A stretch of DNA of 58,501 bases from Nostoc sp. NOS(2021) (GCF_017115025.1 NZ_JABXKM010000293.1:1-58501), one strand, 5' to 3'; counted from the first letter of the stretch, positions 18,779 through 27,714 are shown. Numbers and translations: made by a program. Notes: generated from the letters alone by a model not told the origin.

Positions 18779-19237
18779 ATGGTAACTGTAACACTGACGG
18801 CTGTTGCTACTGCGATCGCAACTACACTTTGGACTAAAGCACAGGAAAAAATCGGCGAAAACATTGGTGGTGCTTTATGGACGGCTCCTGGTAAGTTAAT
18901 AGGATTACTCCGCCAGAAGCATCAAGCACCATCTCTCACCAGTGCTGTTGAGGGAAATGAACCGCAACGATTAGATTATGGTGAAGCAGTGTTGGAACTT
19001 CAAGCAGCAGCAGCACAAGACCCAGAAATTGCTCAAGCAGTTGTGGAAGTGGAAGCAGCAGTCAACAAAGATCAATCTGAGACTGCTAAGGAAATTCAAA
19101 AATTAGCAGCAGAAATCAAGTCACAGCCGTCAGTTGTCAATAACTTTGCGAAGTTAGCAGAAGAGATAAAAGCAGAGAAAGGTGCAATGGTTGCCCAACA
19201 AATCACAATTGGGGAACAGACCAATACTTATAACTGA
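18779..19237 (+). CDS. N-terminal part of a NACHT-associated protein, ends at an in-frame TGA
   Basis: A 152-residue helical protein beginning MVTVTLTAVATAIATTLWTK and continuing EKIGENIGGALW, followed by an alanine- and glutamate-rich region. This type of segment is usually the N-terminus of cyanobacterial NACHT NTPases and may act as an effector or adaptor part. The stop is a single TGA at 19235-19237. The frame then continues open without a shift into the NACHT gene, through LTPDDWRKVCRELL. I therefore suspect one gene split by a point mutation or read through at UGA-CUA. As a separate protein it has no recognised function. A decayed partial copy lies at 26090-26189. Confidence 0.65.
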   Translation: MVTVTLTAVATAIATTLWTKAQEKIGENIGGALWTAPGKLIGLLRQKHQAPSLTSAVEGNEPQRLDYGEAVLELQAAAAQDPEIAQAVVEVEAAVNKDQSETAKEIQKLAAEIKSQPSVVNNFAKLAEEIKAEKGAMVAQQITIGEQTNTYN

Positions 19238-19306
19238 CTACAGACGTCTCAAGGGGAGGATGAGACAAAGTTAACTCCTGATGACTGGCGCAAAGTCTGC
19301 CGTGAA

Positions 19307-22300
19307 TTGTTGGCAGAACGGCGAAAGCTTACTACAAATCCCCTGACATCAACAGAAGGAGTCGCGCTGCAAGTTGATGATGTTTACGTACCACTGGGAT
19401 TAGTTGAGCGTAAAAAACAATCTAAGCGTCAAGGCGATATTTCTCCAGAACAGGGTTCAGAACTGTACAAAGAGACAGAAATCACCAAAACGTTTGAGCA
19501 TGATGCTTTTCTTGAAGAAGTTCTCAAACAGAAGAACACGCCTAAAAGTCAAGGTAAGCGAATTGCAATTATTGGCGAACCAGGAGCAGGAAAGACAACA
19601 CTTTTACAGCAGATTGCTGATTGGGTATCTCGTGAGATTGACCAGTCAATTGTGATTTGGGTATCTTTGGCAGATTTGCGAGAGAAGGAACTAAAATCTT
19701 ATCTGTTCGAGACTTGGTTAACTCAGGTGGCGGAGAAAAGAGGTAAAGCTGAAGCCACTAAGCAACTGAAGGATGATTTTGTTGCTCTATTTAATCAAAA
19801 TAATGTGTGGCTGCTGCTAGATGGGTTAGATGAAATGTCCGCATCTTCAGGTAATCCTCTAACAGAAATTGCACGGCAATTCCGTGAAGCAGGGTTAATT
19901 TCTCAAGCGCGGATTGTGCTGACCTGTCGGGTTAATCTGTGGGATGGCAGCAGTAATGCACTTGATGATTTTGATACCTATCGCAGTTTAGATTTTTCTT
20001 ATCCAGAACAAGTAGAGAGATTTATTCACAAATGGTTCGCTGCTATTCCCGAAACTGGGAAGCAGTTATGCACTGCTTTGAAAGAATCAGGTAAGGAACG
20101 AATTCAAGATTTAGTGAAAAATCCTCTGCGGTTGACGCTGCTGTGCTTGAATTGGCAATCAGGAGATGGCAAGCTACCGGATACTCAAGCGGGACTCTAT
20201 CAGCAATTTGTTGATGACTTCTACAAGTGGAAAAAAGAGGAATTTGCTACAAACTATGACCAGCGTCAGCAACTTAATATTAAATTGGGGGAATTAGCTA
20301 GAGAAGCAATAGACAAAGAAGCAACCCCTTTTCGCTTACGGCAGGATTTTGTTAATCGCTTTTTGGGTAATCCTGATGATGAAAATTCGCTGCTGAAACT
20401 GGCAATAAATCGCGGCTGGCTGAACTGTGTAGGGATAGATACAAATAGAAAACCTGTTTACGCTTTCTTTCATGCCTCATTTCAAGAGTACTTTGCTGCT
20501 AAAGCAATTGATGACTGGCATTTCTTTCTCAACTACGTTCCCAAAAATCCCAGTCAAGGAACTTATCGCATCTTTGAACCGCAATGGAAGCAAACAATAT
20601 TACTTTGGTTAGGGCGAGAAGAAGAAAACCTCAAACAGCAAAAGCAACAGTTTATCGATGCTTTAGTGAACTTTAAAGACGGATGTGGTAAGTGGAATAG
20701 AGAAGATGTAGATAAAGGATTTTATGAATATCGCGCCTATTTTTTAGCAGCCGCAGGAATTGCCGAGTTTAGGGATGATTCTAGAGCCGATGAAATAGTT
20801 AAGCAAATTGTCAAATGGGGCTTTGGTTATTTCAATAGCAAAAAACAGAACTGGATAAAATTTTCCAGTCTAATTGAAGAAAAAGCTAGATTAACACTGC
20901 AACACACAGACCGTATAAAAGCGATCACTGCATTAGTGCAACTGCTTCAATCTAAAGATGTTGATGACTATACCCGTTACCAAGTAGCAGATAGCTTAGG
21001 GAAAATCGGCACAGGCAATGAATTTGCGATCACTGGCTTAGTGCAACTGCTGCAATCAACTAATGTGTCTGACTCCACCCGTTGGCAGGCAGCATATAGC
21101 TTAGGGAAAATCGACCCAGGCAATGAAATTGCGATCGCTGCCTTGATGCAACTGTTGCAATCAACTGATGTGGTCACCCGTATACAGGCAGCAGAAAGCT
21201 TAGGGGAAATTGACCCAGACAATAAAATTGCGATTGCTGCCTTGGTGCAACTGCTGCAATTAAATGATGTATATGACAAGACCCGTATGCTGGCAGCATC
21301 TAGCTTAGGGAAAATCGGTACAGGCAATGAATTTGCGATCGCTGCCTTAGTGCAACTGCTGCAATCAACTAATGTGGATAACTACACTCGTAGGCAGGCA
21401 GCAAAAAGCTTAGGGGAAATCGGCACAGGCAATGAATTTGCGATCACTGCCTTAGTGCAACTGCTGCAATCAACTAATGTGGATAACTACACCCGTAGGC
21501 AGGCAGCAGAAAGCTTAGGAAAAATCGGCATAGGTAATAAAATTGCGATCGCTGCCTTGGTGCAACTGCTGCAATCAACTGATGTAAATCACTCCACCCG
21601 TTGGCAGGCAGCAAAAAGCTTAGGGGAAATCGGCACAGGCAATGAATTTGTGATTGCTGCCTTGGTGCAACTGCTGCAATCAAATGATGTACATGACAAC
21701 ACCCGTATGCAGGCAGCATCTAGCTTAGGCAAAATCGGCACAGGCAATGAAATTGCGATCGCTACCTTGGCGCAACTACTGCAATCAAATGATGTATATG
21801 AAAACATACGTATGCAGCCAGCAGAAAGCTTAGGAAAATTTGACCCAGACAATGAAATTGCGATCACAGCCTTGGTGCAACTGCTGCAATCAACTGATGT
21901 GGATAACTTCACCCGTAGGGAGGCAGCATATAGGTTAGGGGAAATCCGCACAGGCAATGAAATTGCGATCACTGTCTTAGTGCAACTGCTGCAATCAAGA
22001 AATCTGGATGACAACACGCGTAGGCAGGCAGCATCTAGCTTAGGGAAAATCGGCACAGGCAATGAAATTGCGATCGCAGCCTTGGTGCAACTGCTGCAAT
22101 CAACTAATATGGATGACTACACCCGTTGGCTGGCAGTATTTAACTTAGGGAAAATTCTACAGCATAATCAGCATCGCTTTGCGGTAGTCAAAGCTTTAAG
22201 TAGTTATCAGCTATTTGATAATAATTGCTCCAGTGTCATCTGGAATTGCGCCCAGAATATGCCTTACACCGATTTCTATCAAGCTTGGCATCAGCATAAT

Positions 22301-22357
22301 GTTACTACTCGTGCGATGCGAAGCTTAAAGAAAATCCTCTTCACAAGAATAATTTAA
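19307..22357 (+). CDS. NACHT-family STAND NTPase with 12 HEAT-like repeats
   Basis: Counting from the TTG at 19307 the protein has 1016 residues; the open frame really begins at 19238, directly after a TGA. The NACHT domain shows Walker A GEPGAGKTTLL (90-100) and Walker B VWLLLDGLDEM (167-177), then the FFHASFQEYFAAKA winged-helix motif. From about residue 540 there are 12 repeats of about 35 residues with the core AIAALVQLLQSTDV and AAxSLGKIGTGNE, a HEAT-type sensor array. Bacterial NACHT proteins of this design act in phage defence. The DNA repeats are so alike that copy number may vary. No good start or matching ribosome site exists for this frame alone (AAGGGGAGGA at 19251 has no in-frame start), which supports the split-gene view. 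Confidence 0.8.
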   Translation: MLAERRKLTTNPLTSTEGVALQVDDVYVPLGLVERKKQSKRQGDISPEQGSELYKETEITKTFEHDAFLEEVLKQKNTPKSQGKRIAIIGEPGAGKTTLLQQIADWVSREIDQSIVIWVSLADLREKELKSYLFETWLTQVAEKRGKAEATKQLKDDFVALFNQNNVWLLLDGLDEMSASSGNPLTEIARQFREAGLISQARIVLTCRVNLWDGSSNALDDFDTYRSLDFSYPEQVERFIHKWFAAIPETGKQLCTALKESGKERIQDLVKNPLRLTLLCLNWQSGDGKLPDTQAGLYQQFVDDFYKWKKEEFATNYDQRQQLNIKLGELAREAIDKEATPFRLRQDFVNRFLGNPDDENSLLKLAINRGWLNCVGIDTNRKPVYAFFHASFQEYFAAKAIDDWHFFLNYVPKNPSQGTYRIFEPQWKQTILLWLGREEENLKQQKQQFIDALVNFKDGCGKWNREDVDKGFYEYRAYFLAAAGIAEFRDDSRADEIVKQIVKWGFGYFNSKKQNWIKFSSLIEEKARLTLQHTDRIKAITALVQLLQSKDVDDYTRYQVADSLGKIGTGNEFAITGLVQLLQSTNVSDSTRWQAAYSLGKIDPGNEIAIAALMQLLQSTDVVTRIQAAESLGEIDPDNKIAIAALVQLLQLNDVYDKTRMLAASSLGKIGTGNEFAIAALVQLLQSTNVDNYTRRQAAKSLGEIGTGNEFAITALVQLLQSTNVDNYTRRQAAESLGKIGIGNKIAIAALVQLLQSTDVNHSTRWQAAKSLGEIGTGNEFVIAALVQLLQSNDVHDNTRMQAASSLGKIGTGNEIAIATLAQLLQSNDVYENIRMQPAESLGKFDPDNEIAITALVQLLQSTDVDNFTRREAAYRLGEIRTGNEIAITVLVQLLQSRNLDDNTRRQAASSLGKIGTGNEIAIAALVQLLQSTNMDDYTRWLAVFNLGKILQHNQHRFAVVKALSSYQLFDNNCSSVIWNCAQNMPYTDFYQAWHQHNVTTRAMRSLKKILFTRII

Positions 22358-22472
22358 GTCCTTTTGCAGCAGCAACGTTACAAATAAAGTTGCCGCGATA
22401 ACAACAGCTTGTCCACTCGTTACAAAGACAGACGCGGACGTTACGAATGTTTGTCTGTTAGCAACAACAGCT

Positions 22473-22764
22473 TAAGCATTTATTATAAATGGATACTCAT
22501 TTGCTGCGATTGCGTACTCATTTGTAGCGATCGCTGTCTCATTCATAACTAATGCTTAAAATTTAATCTAATAAATTAAGCATTAATTATAAATGGCTAC
22601 TCATTTGTAGCAATTGCGTACTCAGTTATAGCGATCGCTGTCTCATTCATAACTAATGCTTAAAATTTAAGCTAACAAATTAAGCATTAATTATAAATGG
22701 CTACTCATTTCTAGCGATCGCTGTCTCATTTGCAGCAATTGCTTATGCATTTGTTATAAATGCT
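22473..22764. repeat. 104-bp tandem repeats, each an imperfect palindrome
   Basis: Units 22473-22576 and 22577-22680 are 104 bp each and align end to end; a third, partial unit runs from 22681 to about 22764. Each begins TAAGCATTAATTATAAATG and ends with nearly the complementary CATTCATAACTAATGCTTA followed by an AATTTAA spacer, so each could fold into a long hairpin. Each contains a GCGATCGC site. No open frame spans them. Confidence 0.75.
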
Positions 22765-23109
22765 TGCATCTTAGTAACAATAGTTTGTTCATTTCTAGCA
22801 AATGCTTAAGCAAACCTGATTAATATAGAAGCATTTCTAGCAAATCCTTCTATCTTTTTTGCAAATACTTAAGTAAAACTTATCAAAACAGAAGTTATCG
22901 TCACAAATAGCTCCGCTTGGTTTTTTTACGTCATGCCTTTTGCTTGTTAGCCTTAATTATAAAGTTATATCAGTGGCAGTAAACCGCACATCAAGCGATC
23001 GCGCAATTCTAGCTATTTGCTGCTTTTGTATTGCACTTAGATCATTAGAATTCAAGATAAAACCATAGTCTAGAAACGCAGGTTTTCCCAAAGCTACCGA
23101 TGATATGAG

Positions 23110-23163
23110 TTAAAATCCTGTTATATTCATTACTACTCATGCAGAACGCCCTAAAAAAATGCG
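23110..23163. repeat. 54-bp direct repeat, left copy
   Basis: This segment starts TTAAAATCCTGTTATATTCA and ends AAATGCG. It matches 24160-24213 with a handful of differences and the same length. The two copies flank a family A MITE and the broken toxin-antitoxin pair. Confidence 0.65.
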
Positions 23164-23277
23164 TTGGCAAAGCCCAAGGTAGGTATCGCTACATCAGTCC
23201 ACCAACCAAATCTAGAGAAATTCCTAAGAAATCTTATTAATCTTCAATTTTCTCACTGTTTCAAGTCAAGAGCCGTT

Positions 23278-23443
23278 AGAGGATGTTTGAAAAGTCGTAA
23301 AGTATACTAGAAACCCCTCTCCAAACCTCTCCCCGAAAGGTCAAGAGGCTTTGAAACCCCCATTCCCTCGTAAGGAAGGGGGGCTAGGGGGGTTACGTTT
23401 CCGAGGCTTTGATGTTACGAAAAATACTTTTCAAACACCTTCT
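23278..23443. mobile_element. MITE-like element, family A copy 3
   Basis: The terminal inverted repeats AGAGGATGTTTGAAAAGT (23278-23295) and ACTTTTCAAACACCTTCT (23426-23443) enclose 130 bases with complementary C-rich and G-rich tracts. The element is non-coding and only its ends are conserved against copies 1, 2 and 4. Confidence 0.7.
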
Positions 23444-23596
23444 TAGGGAAAGCCTAGAATAATGGTCATTGTCATGTCTAAGATATTATAAAGAATATAT
23501 AGATTTACTGTGTAATTTAACGTGAGTTAGACAAAGCTAAAAAAGCGGTGATAGTAAGACTTTTAAGCTTATAGATTCCCACAAATAATTAAGAGG

Positions 23597-23842
23597 ATGA
23601 AGCAATTGAGTAACCTAGATAGAGTTTTAGATGCAGCAATGGATTTTCCTTTAGAGCAGCAAGAAATGCTGGTAAAAATTCTCAAAAACCGAATTATTGA
23701 AAGTCGCCGAGATGAAATTGCGTCAGATGCAGCAACTTCCATTGCTGAATTCCAAGCAGGTAGGCTCAAAGTCCAGACTGCTGCTGAAGCAATTCAAGAA
23801 TTACGGGAATATCTCAATAAGCCAAGTGCAGCCGATGTATAG
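23597..23842 (+). CDS. small antitoxin-like protein of a RelE-type pair
   Basis: An 81-residue acidic, helical protein (LDRVLDAAMDFPLEQQEMLV, then KILKNRIIESRRDEI, ending in AIQELREYLNKPS), the pattern of antitoxins encoded just before RelE/ParE-type toxins. ATG at 23597 is preceded by TTAAGAGGATG, where AGAGG is the ribosome site. Its last 8 bases overlap the ATG at 23835 that should start the toxin. The toxin frame is broken, so this antitoxin may now be an orphan. Confidence 0.75.
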   Translation: MKQLSNLDRVLDAAMDFPLEQQEMLVKILKNRIIESRRDEIASDAATSIAEFQAGRLKVQTAAEAIQELREYLNKPSAADV

Positions 23843-24120
23843 GTTGGTTATCACTAGCAAATTTAAAAGTAGCTCTCCGAAAATTTGCTCGTCGTAATGC
23901 TGACTTGCAAGCCGGAATAGAAGAAACTATTGCTGCTATGGAGAATGATATATTTGCAGCTAACTTGGGCACTCACAAGCTAGAGGGAAAGCTATCAGGC
24001 TTGCTTTCATGCTCTTGTGGATATGATTGTCGCATTGTTTTCTCAATGAAAACCGATGACGAGAGTGGGGAACAAGTTATTCTTTTGCTAGACATTGGTA
24101 CTCATGACGATGTTTATTAG
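23835..24120 (+). pseudogene. RelE/ParE-type toxin with a frameshift
   Basis: Reading from ATG 23835 gives MYRLVITSKFK, the usual N-terminus of this toxin, but that frame then stops near 23897. The rest, VALRKFARRNADLQAGIEE through LEGKLSGLLSCSCGYDCRIV to the stop at 24120, lies in the frame one base further on. The shift falls at an AAAA run at 23865-23868, where one extra A would explain everything. Either the toxin is inactivated by a 1-base insertion, or slippage on the A run restores it. The short stretch from TTG 23905 alone lacks the N-terminal strands of the fold. Confidence 0.7.
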
Positions 24121-24159
24121 CTCAGTACAAGTGCGATCGCCGATTTTGTAGCAACCATC

Positions 24160-24213
24160 TTAAAATCCTGTTATCTTCATAACTACCCACCTAGAACGCC
24201 CCAAAAAAGTGCG
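24160..24213. repeat. 54-bp direct repeat, right copy
   Basis: This is the partner of 23110-23163: TTAAAATCCTGTTATCTTCA through AAAAAAGTGCG, same length with scattered changes. It lies between the broken toxin gene and the PEP-CTERM gene. Confidence 0.65.
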
Positions 24214-24265
24214 ATGTACAAGTGAATTTTTTTATTTTTTGACAAATTAATCCGAGGAGTTTTAG

Positions 24266-25453
24266 GTGATAAAAAACAATAGAAAAAAGGCTGTTGCTCA
24301 AGCTATTTCCACAGCCGTTGCTCTGGGCTGGGCAATAATGCAAGTAGAATCAGCACAAGCTGCTACTTTGACGGTTAACAATCTCAATGACAGTGGCGTT
24401 GGCTCATTACGAGATACTATCAACATTGCAAATAGCAATGACGTGGTAGAGTTCTTATTGGGAAGTCATCCTAGTACAATTGCCTTGACAAGTGGGACAC
24501 TTGCGATGCCTGCGGCGGGCTACGCCTACGCTAAGGATCTGACTATCAATGGCCCAGGTACTAACTTACTTACCATCAGTAGTAATAATCAATTCCCCGT
24601 GCTTGACATTAGCGCTGCGAATGTTACACTTTCTGGGCTAGCGATCGCTGGTGATTTCAATGCTTACGATTCTGGTAATCTAACGTTTACCAATAGCACC
24701 ATCAGCGGCGACAATGTGAATATAGATAGTAACCTAACGCTTATCAATAGCACTATCAGCGCCGACAATGTGAAGATAGATAACGCTACTGATAACTTAG
24801 AACTTATCAATAGCACTATCAGCAGCAACAATAATATTGAGATTAATACTAATGATCTGACCCTCACTGATTATAGTCACATAGTTAGCAGCAATAATAC
24901 TGAGATTAATGCTAAACGACTGAATGTCCAAGACTATAGTAACATCGGGACTTCCAACGGCATCACTAACGGCGGCAATTTAAGTATCTCTACTAATAAT
25001 GTTGACTTAAATAATGACGGCGAAATTAACGCTGGTAGCAATAATTTGGGAGCAGGAGGTGAGATAACTATTACAACCAATAGCCTTTTCATAAGAGATG
25101 GTGCCACCCTCAACGTCAATTCTGGGTCAATCAGCGATGGTTTAGGAGGTAACATCAGTCTCAAAGTAGTACCCCAAACAAGCGCGATCGCTGCTGGTAG
25201 CAATAATTCAGGAGTAGCAGGTAACATAACTATCAACACTGGTTTTTTACTCGCACCACCCACCGAACCAAGCGCGATCGCTGGTGGTAACATTAATTCA
25301 GGAGCAGGAGGTAGTATAACTGTTACAGCCAGTGACGTTGTTTTCCTGACCAGAGTACCCGAACCAAGTGCGATCGCTGGTAGTATACTTGCTGGTAGTC
25401 TGGCTTGGCTGGCAAAGAGAAAGCAAGCAGCATTTCGCAAGGCGAAGGCATAA
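24266..25453 (+). CDS. secreted repeat-rich surface protein with PEP-CTERM anchor
   Basis: A 395-residue exported protein. It has a signal peptide with hydrophobic core AVALGWAIMQVESAQA (cut likely near residue 33), then the LTVNNLNDSGVGSLRDTI motif common at the start of parallel beta-helix surface proteins. Many T/N/S/I-rich turns follow (LTLINSTISADNV type). The C-terminus VPEPSAIAGSILAGSLAWLA plus a basic tail is a PEP-CTERM sorting signal, processed by an exosortase not encoded here. GTG start is set by CCGAGGAG upstream. A palindromic repeat at about 24505-24535 is translated as MPAAGYAYAK. The phrase PSAIAGG recurs because of in-frame GCGATCGC sites. Function beyond the cell surface is unknown. 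Confidence 0.8.
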   Translation: MIKNNRKKAVAQAISTAVALGWAIMQVESAQAATLTVNNLNDSGVGSLRDTINIANSNDVVEFLLGSHPSTIALTSGTLAMPAAGYAYAKDLTINGPGTNLLTISSNNQFPVLDISAANVTLSGLAIAGDFNAYDSGNLTFTNSTISGDNVNIDSNLTLINSTISADNVKIDNATDNLELINSTISSNNNIEINTNDLTLTDYSHIVSSNNTEINAKRLNVQDYSNIGTSNGITNGGNLSISTNNVDLNNDGEINAGSNNLGAGGEITITTNSLFIRDGATLNVNSGSISDGLGGNISLKVVPQTSAIAAGSNNSGVAGNITINTGFLLAPPTEPSAIAGGNINSGAGGSITVTASDVVFLTRVPEPSAIAGSILAGSLAWLAKRKQAAFRKAKA

Positions 25454-25642
25454 TTACCTCTCAAAATAAAGTTTTACTTGGAGTGCATTGGTTGAGATAG
25501 TGTAGCCAAATCATCCCTTGTATGCTTTTGAGATTAGAGTTGATAATAGCGATCGCTTCAGTAGATTACACTCCCAAATCCTTGTCTATAGTCGTCAAAC
25601 GAGTGATGACAAGAACAGTTAAAATAAATTCGCAAATAGTTT

Positions 25643-25688
25643 AAATAATTAGCCCACTCAGACTTATCTCTGCGCGGGCTAATTATTT
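25643..25688. terminator. hairpin between convergent genes
   Basis: The arms AAATAATTAGCCC and GGGCTAATTATTT enclose a 20-base loop. The AT-rich outer stem gives T-rich exits on both strands. It lies between the end of the PEP-CTERM gene and the end of the convergent DUF427 gene and could terminate both. Confidence 0.6.
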
Positions 25689-25752
25689 TATGGGCAATTA
25701 GCCGGACATAATATCAATGTCCCTGAAACTAAAATACTTCCAGGAACCTTTA

Positions 25753-26037
25753 TTAAGCCTCAACTTTTACACCTTTCCAGAAGGCCACATAACCTTCAAT
25801 ATTCTTAGCTTTCTCCTTAGCGCTGGGATAGTACCAAGCAGCATCTTTATTGATTTGCCCATCAACGTCGATACTGTAGTAGCTGGCGACACCTTTCCAA
25901 GGACAAGTGCTGTGGGTGTTACTTTCTGTGAAGTACTGCTTGTTAATGGTGTCAACAGGGAAATAATGGTTGCCTTCCACAACTACGGTATTATCACTCT
26001 CGGCTAAAACTGCTCCATTCCAAATTGCTTTCGGCAT
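25753..26037 (-). CDS. DUF427 family protein
   Basis: A 94-residue protein beginning MPKAIWNGAVLAESDNTVVV, then EGNHYFPVDTIN, ending AFWKGVKVEA. This is the complete DUF427 domain, a small beta-rich fold of unknown function that is common in cyanobacteria and actinobacteria. An upstream in-frame start at 26079 would add 14 residues that do not belong to the family, so the ATG at 26037 is chosen although no clear ribosome site is seen. It is convergent with the PEP-CTERM gene and separated by a hairpin. Confidence 0.88.
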   Translation of the reverse strand: MPKAIWNGAVLAESDNTVVVEGNHYFPVDTINKQYFTESNTHSTCPWKGVASYYSIDVDGQINKDAAWYYPSAKEKAKNIEGYVAFWKGVKVEA

Positions 26038-26089
26038 AAATGACTTTGGCTCTAAACTATACACATAACATTTTGACACTATCAGCTTA

Positions 26090-26189
26090 TTTGTAGTGAA
26101 TTTATGGAACCTGTGACGCTGATCGGTGTGTTCACCATCTAAGAGTGCTAAGGAAATTCAAAAATTAGCAGTACAAATCAAGTCGCATT
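26090..26189 (+). pseudogene. remnant of a NACHT-associated N-terminal gene
   Basis: TTTGTAGTGAATTTATGG here matches the leader and start of the gene at 18779 (TTTGTAGTGAATTTATGG), followed by a short related frame (MEPVTLIGVF). Then GTGCTAAGGAAATTCAAAAA matches the middle of that gene near 19082. The roughly 250 bases in between are missing and the frame stops after 12 codons. It is a decayed duplicate fragment. Confidence 0.6.
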
Positions 26190-26286
26190 TAGCACAAAAA
26201 GAGAGTTTTTTCTCAATCTTCTGGGCGTATCTTCTCTAAATAACATGGGTACTTTTGTTCTATAACTCCCAATACGGTTCGGTTAA

Positions 26287-26397
26287 TACCATTTATTTTT
26301 GAAGATGCGCCTATAGAACTTACCCAAAACCGCGCTGTAGGGGCAATTCATGAATTGCCCCTACGTGAATAAAGCGCAGCCTCACATAGAATTGGTA
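26287..26397. mobile_element. 111-bp MITE, family B copy 1
   Basis: TACCATTTATTTTTGAAGAT at the left and CACATAGAATTGGTA at the right form imperfect inverted ends, with an inner perfect palindrome GGGGCAATTCATGAATTGCC. TAA flanks both sides as a probable 3-bp target duplication. The copy at 50672-50782 has the same length and nearly the same sequence; 41837-41989 is a diverged relative. Confidence 0.75.
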
Positions 26398-26398
26398 T

Positions 26399-27032
26399 AA
26401 GGTGCATAGTCCTTAAAGATCCCCCTTAATCCCCCTTAAAAAGGGGGAAATAGAGCCATTCTTAGTCCCCCTTTTTAAGGGGGGTTGGGGGAATAAAGTC
26501 TTATCCGAAGCGTATTGCCATGACTCCTAATTTATCAAGAAAGAATTCAGAAGTCAGTAAGAGGCAACACTTTGGCGAGGTTTCCCTCCAGTATTAATTA
26601 CAATCACTTTTATTTATGTATTTAAGAAACAAAAACATTTGTTTCTATCAGAAATATTTCCTAGCATATTGGTATGCAAACTTAATTAGCCAAAAAAAAA
26701 GTTGGATTTCGGTTTATAGCCTCAAGCAAAAAATATCTATAAGGAAATACGACAATTACATATATGTAGGCGATCGCACTTTATATAAATGCTTGTCACT
26801 AAAGGATTTTATGTAGCGTACCTTTGCCTTTTATCAGTTCTTATTTCCTTGCTAAATATTCTGCAAATTCCCTATTTCTCATATTTGGGTTAATTTGACT
26901 CAGCCGTTTGTGTAATTTACAAATAAAGCTATCAGATAAACTGAGTATAGGATGTTGATATTTATAAAACAGTGGACTCTATTACTAGAGAACACTGACT
27001 GATTGTATTTTGTTCTAGTTGAGGATAACTCT
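26399..27032. other. spacer with a C/G-tract repeat and no supported gene
   Basis: Near 26415-26490 two complementary tracts of the CCCCCTTAAAAAGGGGG type are repeated, as in the interior of the family A elements but without their ends. A 66-codon frame at 26616-26816 is very rich in K, Y and I, has no ribosome site and is probably chance. Nothing else is recognisable. Confidence 0.5.
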
Positions 27033-27260
27033 ATGAAACTTACAAACTTGATAAATTCTGCACATATTGTTGCTTGGATTAATTGTATGGCTAAAATCAC
27101 TAGCCTTTATACAGCCAACAATAACAAAAGTGGCGCATCAATAAATACAGCCGTCAACTCTGACGTTTTACCTAGCCATTCCACGAATGTTAATTGCCTC
27201 AAACCCTTTGATACTGCTTTTCTTGCGTATCACATGATGGGTCTTAATAATTTTGAATGA
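27033..27260 (+). CDS. small hypothetical protein
   Basis: A possible 75-residue protein starting MKLTNLINSAHIVAWINC. GAGG lies 8 bases before the ATG, which is a plausible ribosome site. I do not recognise a domain. There are three cysteines at most, no export signal and no membrane segment. The composition is ordinary and the frame could be chance. It sits alone in an AT-rich region that also contains decayed genes. Confidence 0.3.
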   Translation: MKLTNLINSAHIVAWINCMAKITSLYTANNNKSGASINTAVNSDVLPSHSTNVNCLKPFDTAFLAYHMMGLNNFE

Positions 27261-27507
27261 TCCAAGTTACCTCAATGAGGTCAAGTCACAGTTGACATCA
27301 TTCAGTAATACTAATGATTTCAGTTACTAAGTACAAGTTGCTCAAGATTCGTAACGGCTTTATAGCGTTTCCTGGTCTAGTGAACTATGTTGTCGGTTTT
27401 TACTCAGATAAAGATGAAAGCATACTTGCTTGACTTAAGTCAGAAAATTATCTTCTTTCACACCAGAAAAATTATTTTCATCCTTAGTGGGTCGATAGTG
27501 TTTGGAT

Positions 27508-27714
27508 TCATGCCTCTTTCTTAGCCTGCTTGGCTTTGAAGGAGGTTTTTGGTTTTTCTGGAAATTCGTTGCCTTCTTTAGCCTGCCTAATACCTATCTC
27601 AATCAAAAAAGCTGCGAGGTTGGCTGTCGGTCTGCCTTGTGCATCTGCCAACACCTCTAAATCTTCAAATACCGAGTCTGGAAGAGTTACAGTAAATCGT
27701 TTCCTCGGCGACAA
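27508..27714 (-). CDS. ribbon-helix-helix (CopG/Arc-like) protein
   Basis: A 68-residue protein with an N-terminal DNA-binding strand KRFTVTLPDSVFEDLEVLAD, then GRPTANLAAFLIEIGIRQA, the usual ribbon-helix-helix unit, followed by a lysine-rich tail. Such proteins are often antitoxins or plasmid/element repressors. The only start in range is a TTG at 27714, without a clear ribosome site, so the start is uncertain. No toxin gene is adjacent. Confidence 0.7.
   Translation of the reverse strand: MSPRKRFTVTLPDSVFEDLEVLADAQGRPTANLAAFLIEIGIRQAKEGNEFPEKPKTSFKAKQAKKEA

Noticed and set aside
22473..22764. CRISPR array
   Set aside because: Units are contiguous 104-bp repeats without unique spacers, and no cas gene is near.
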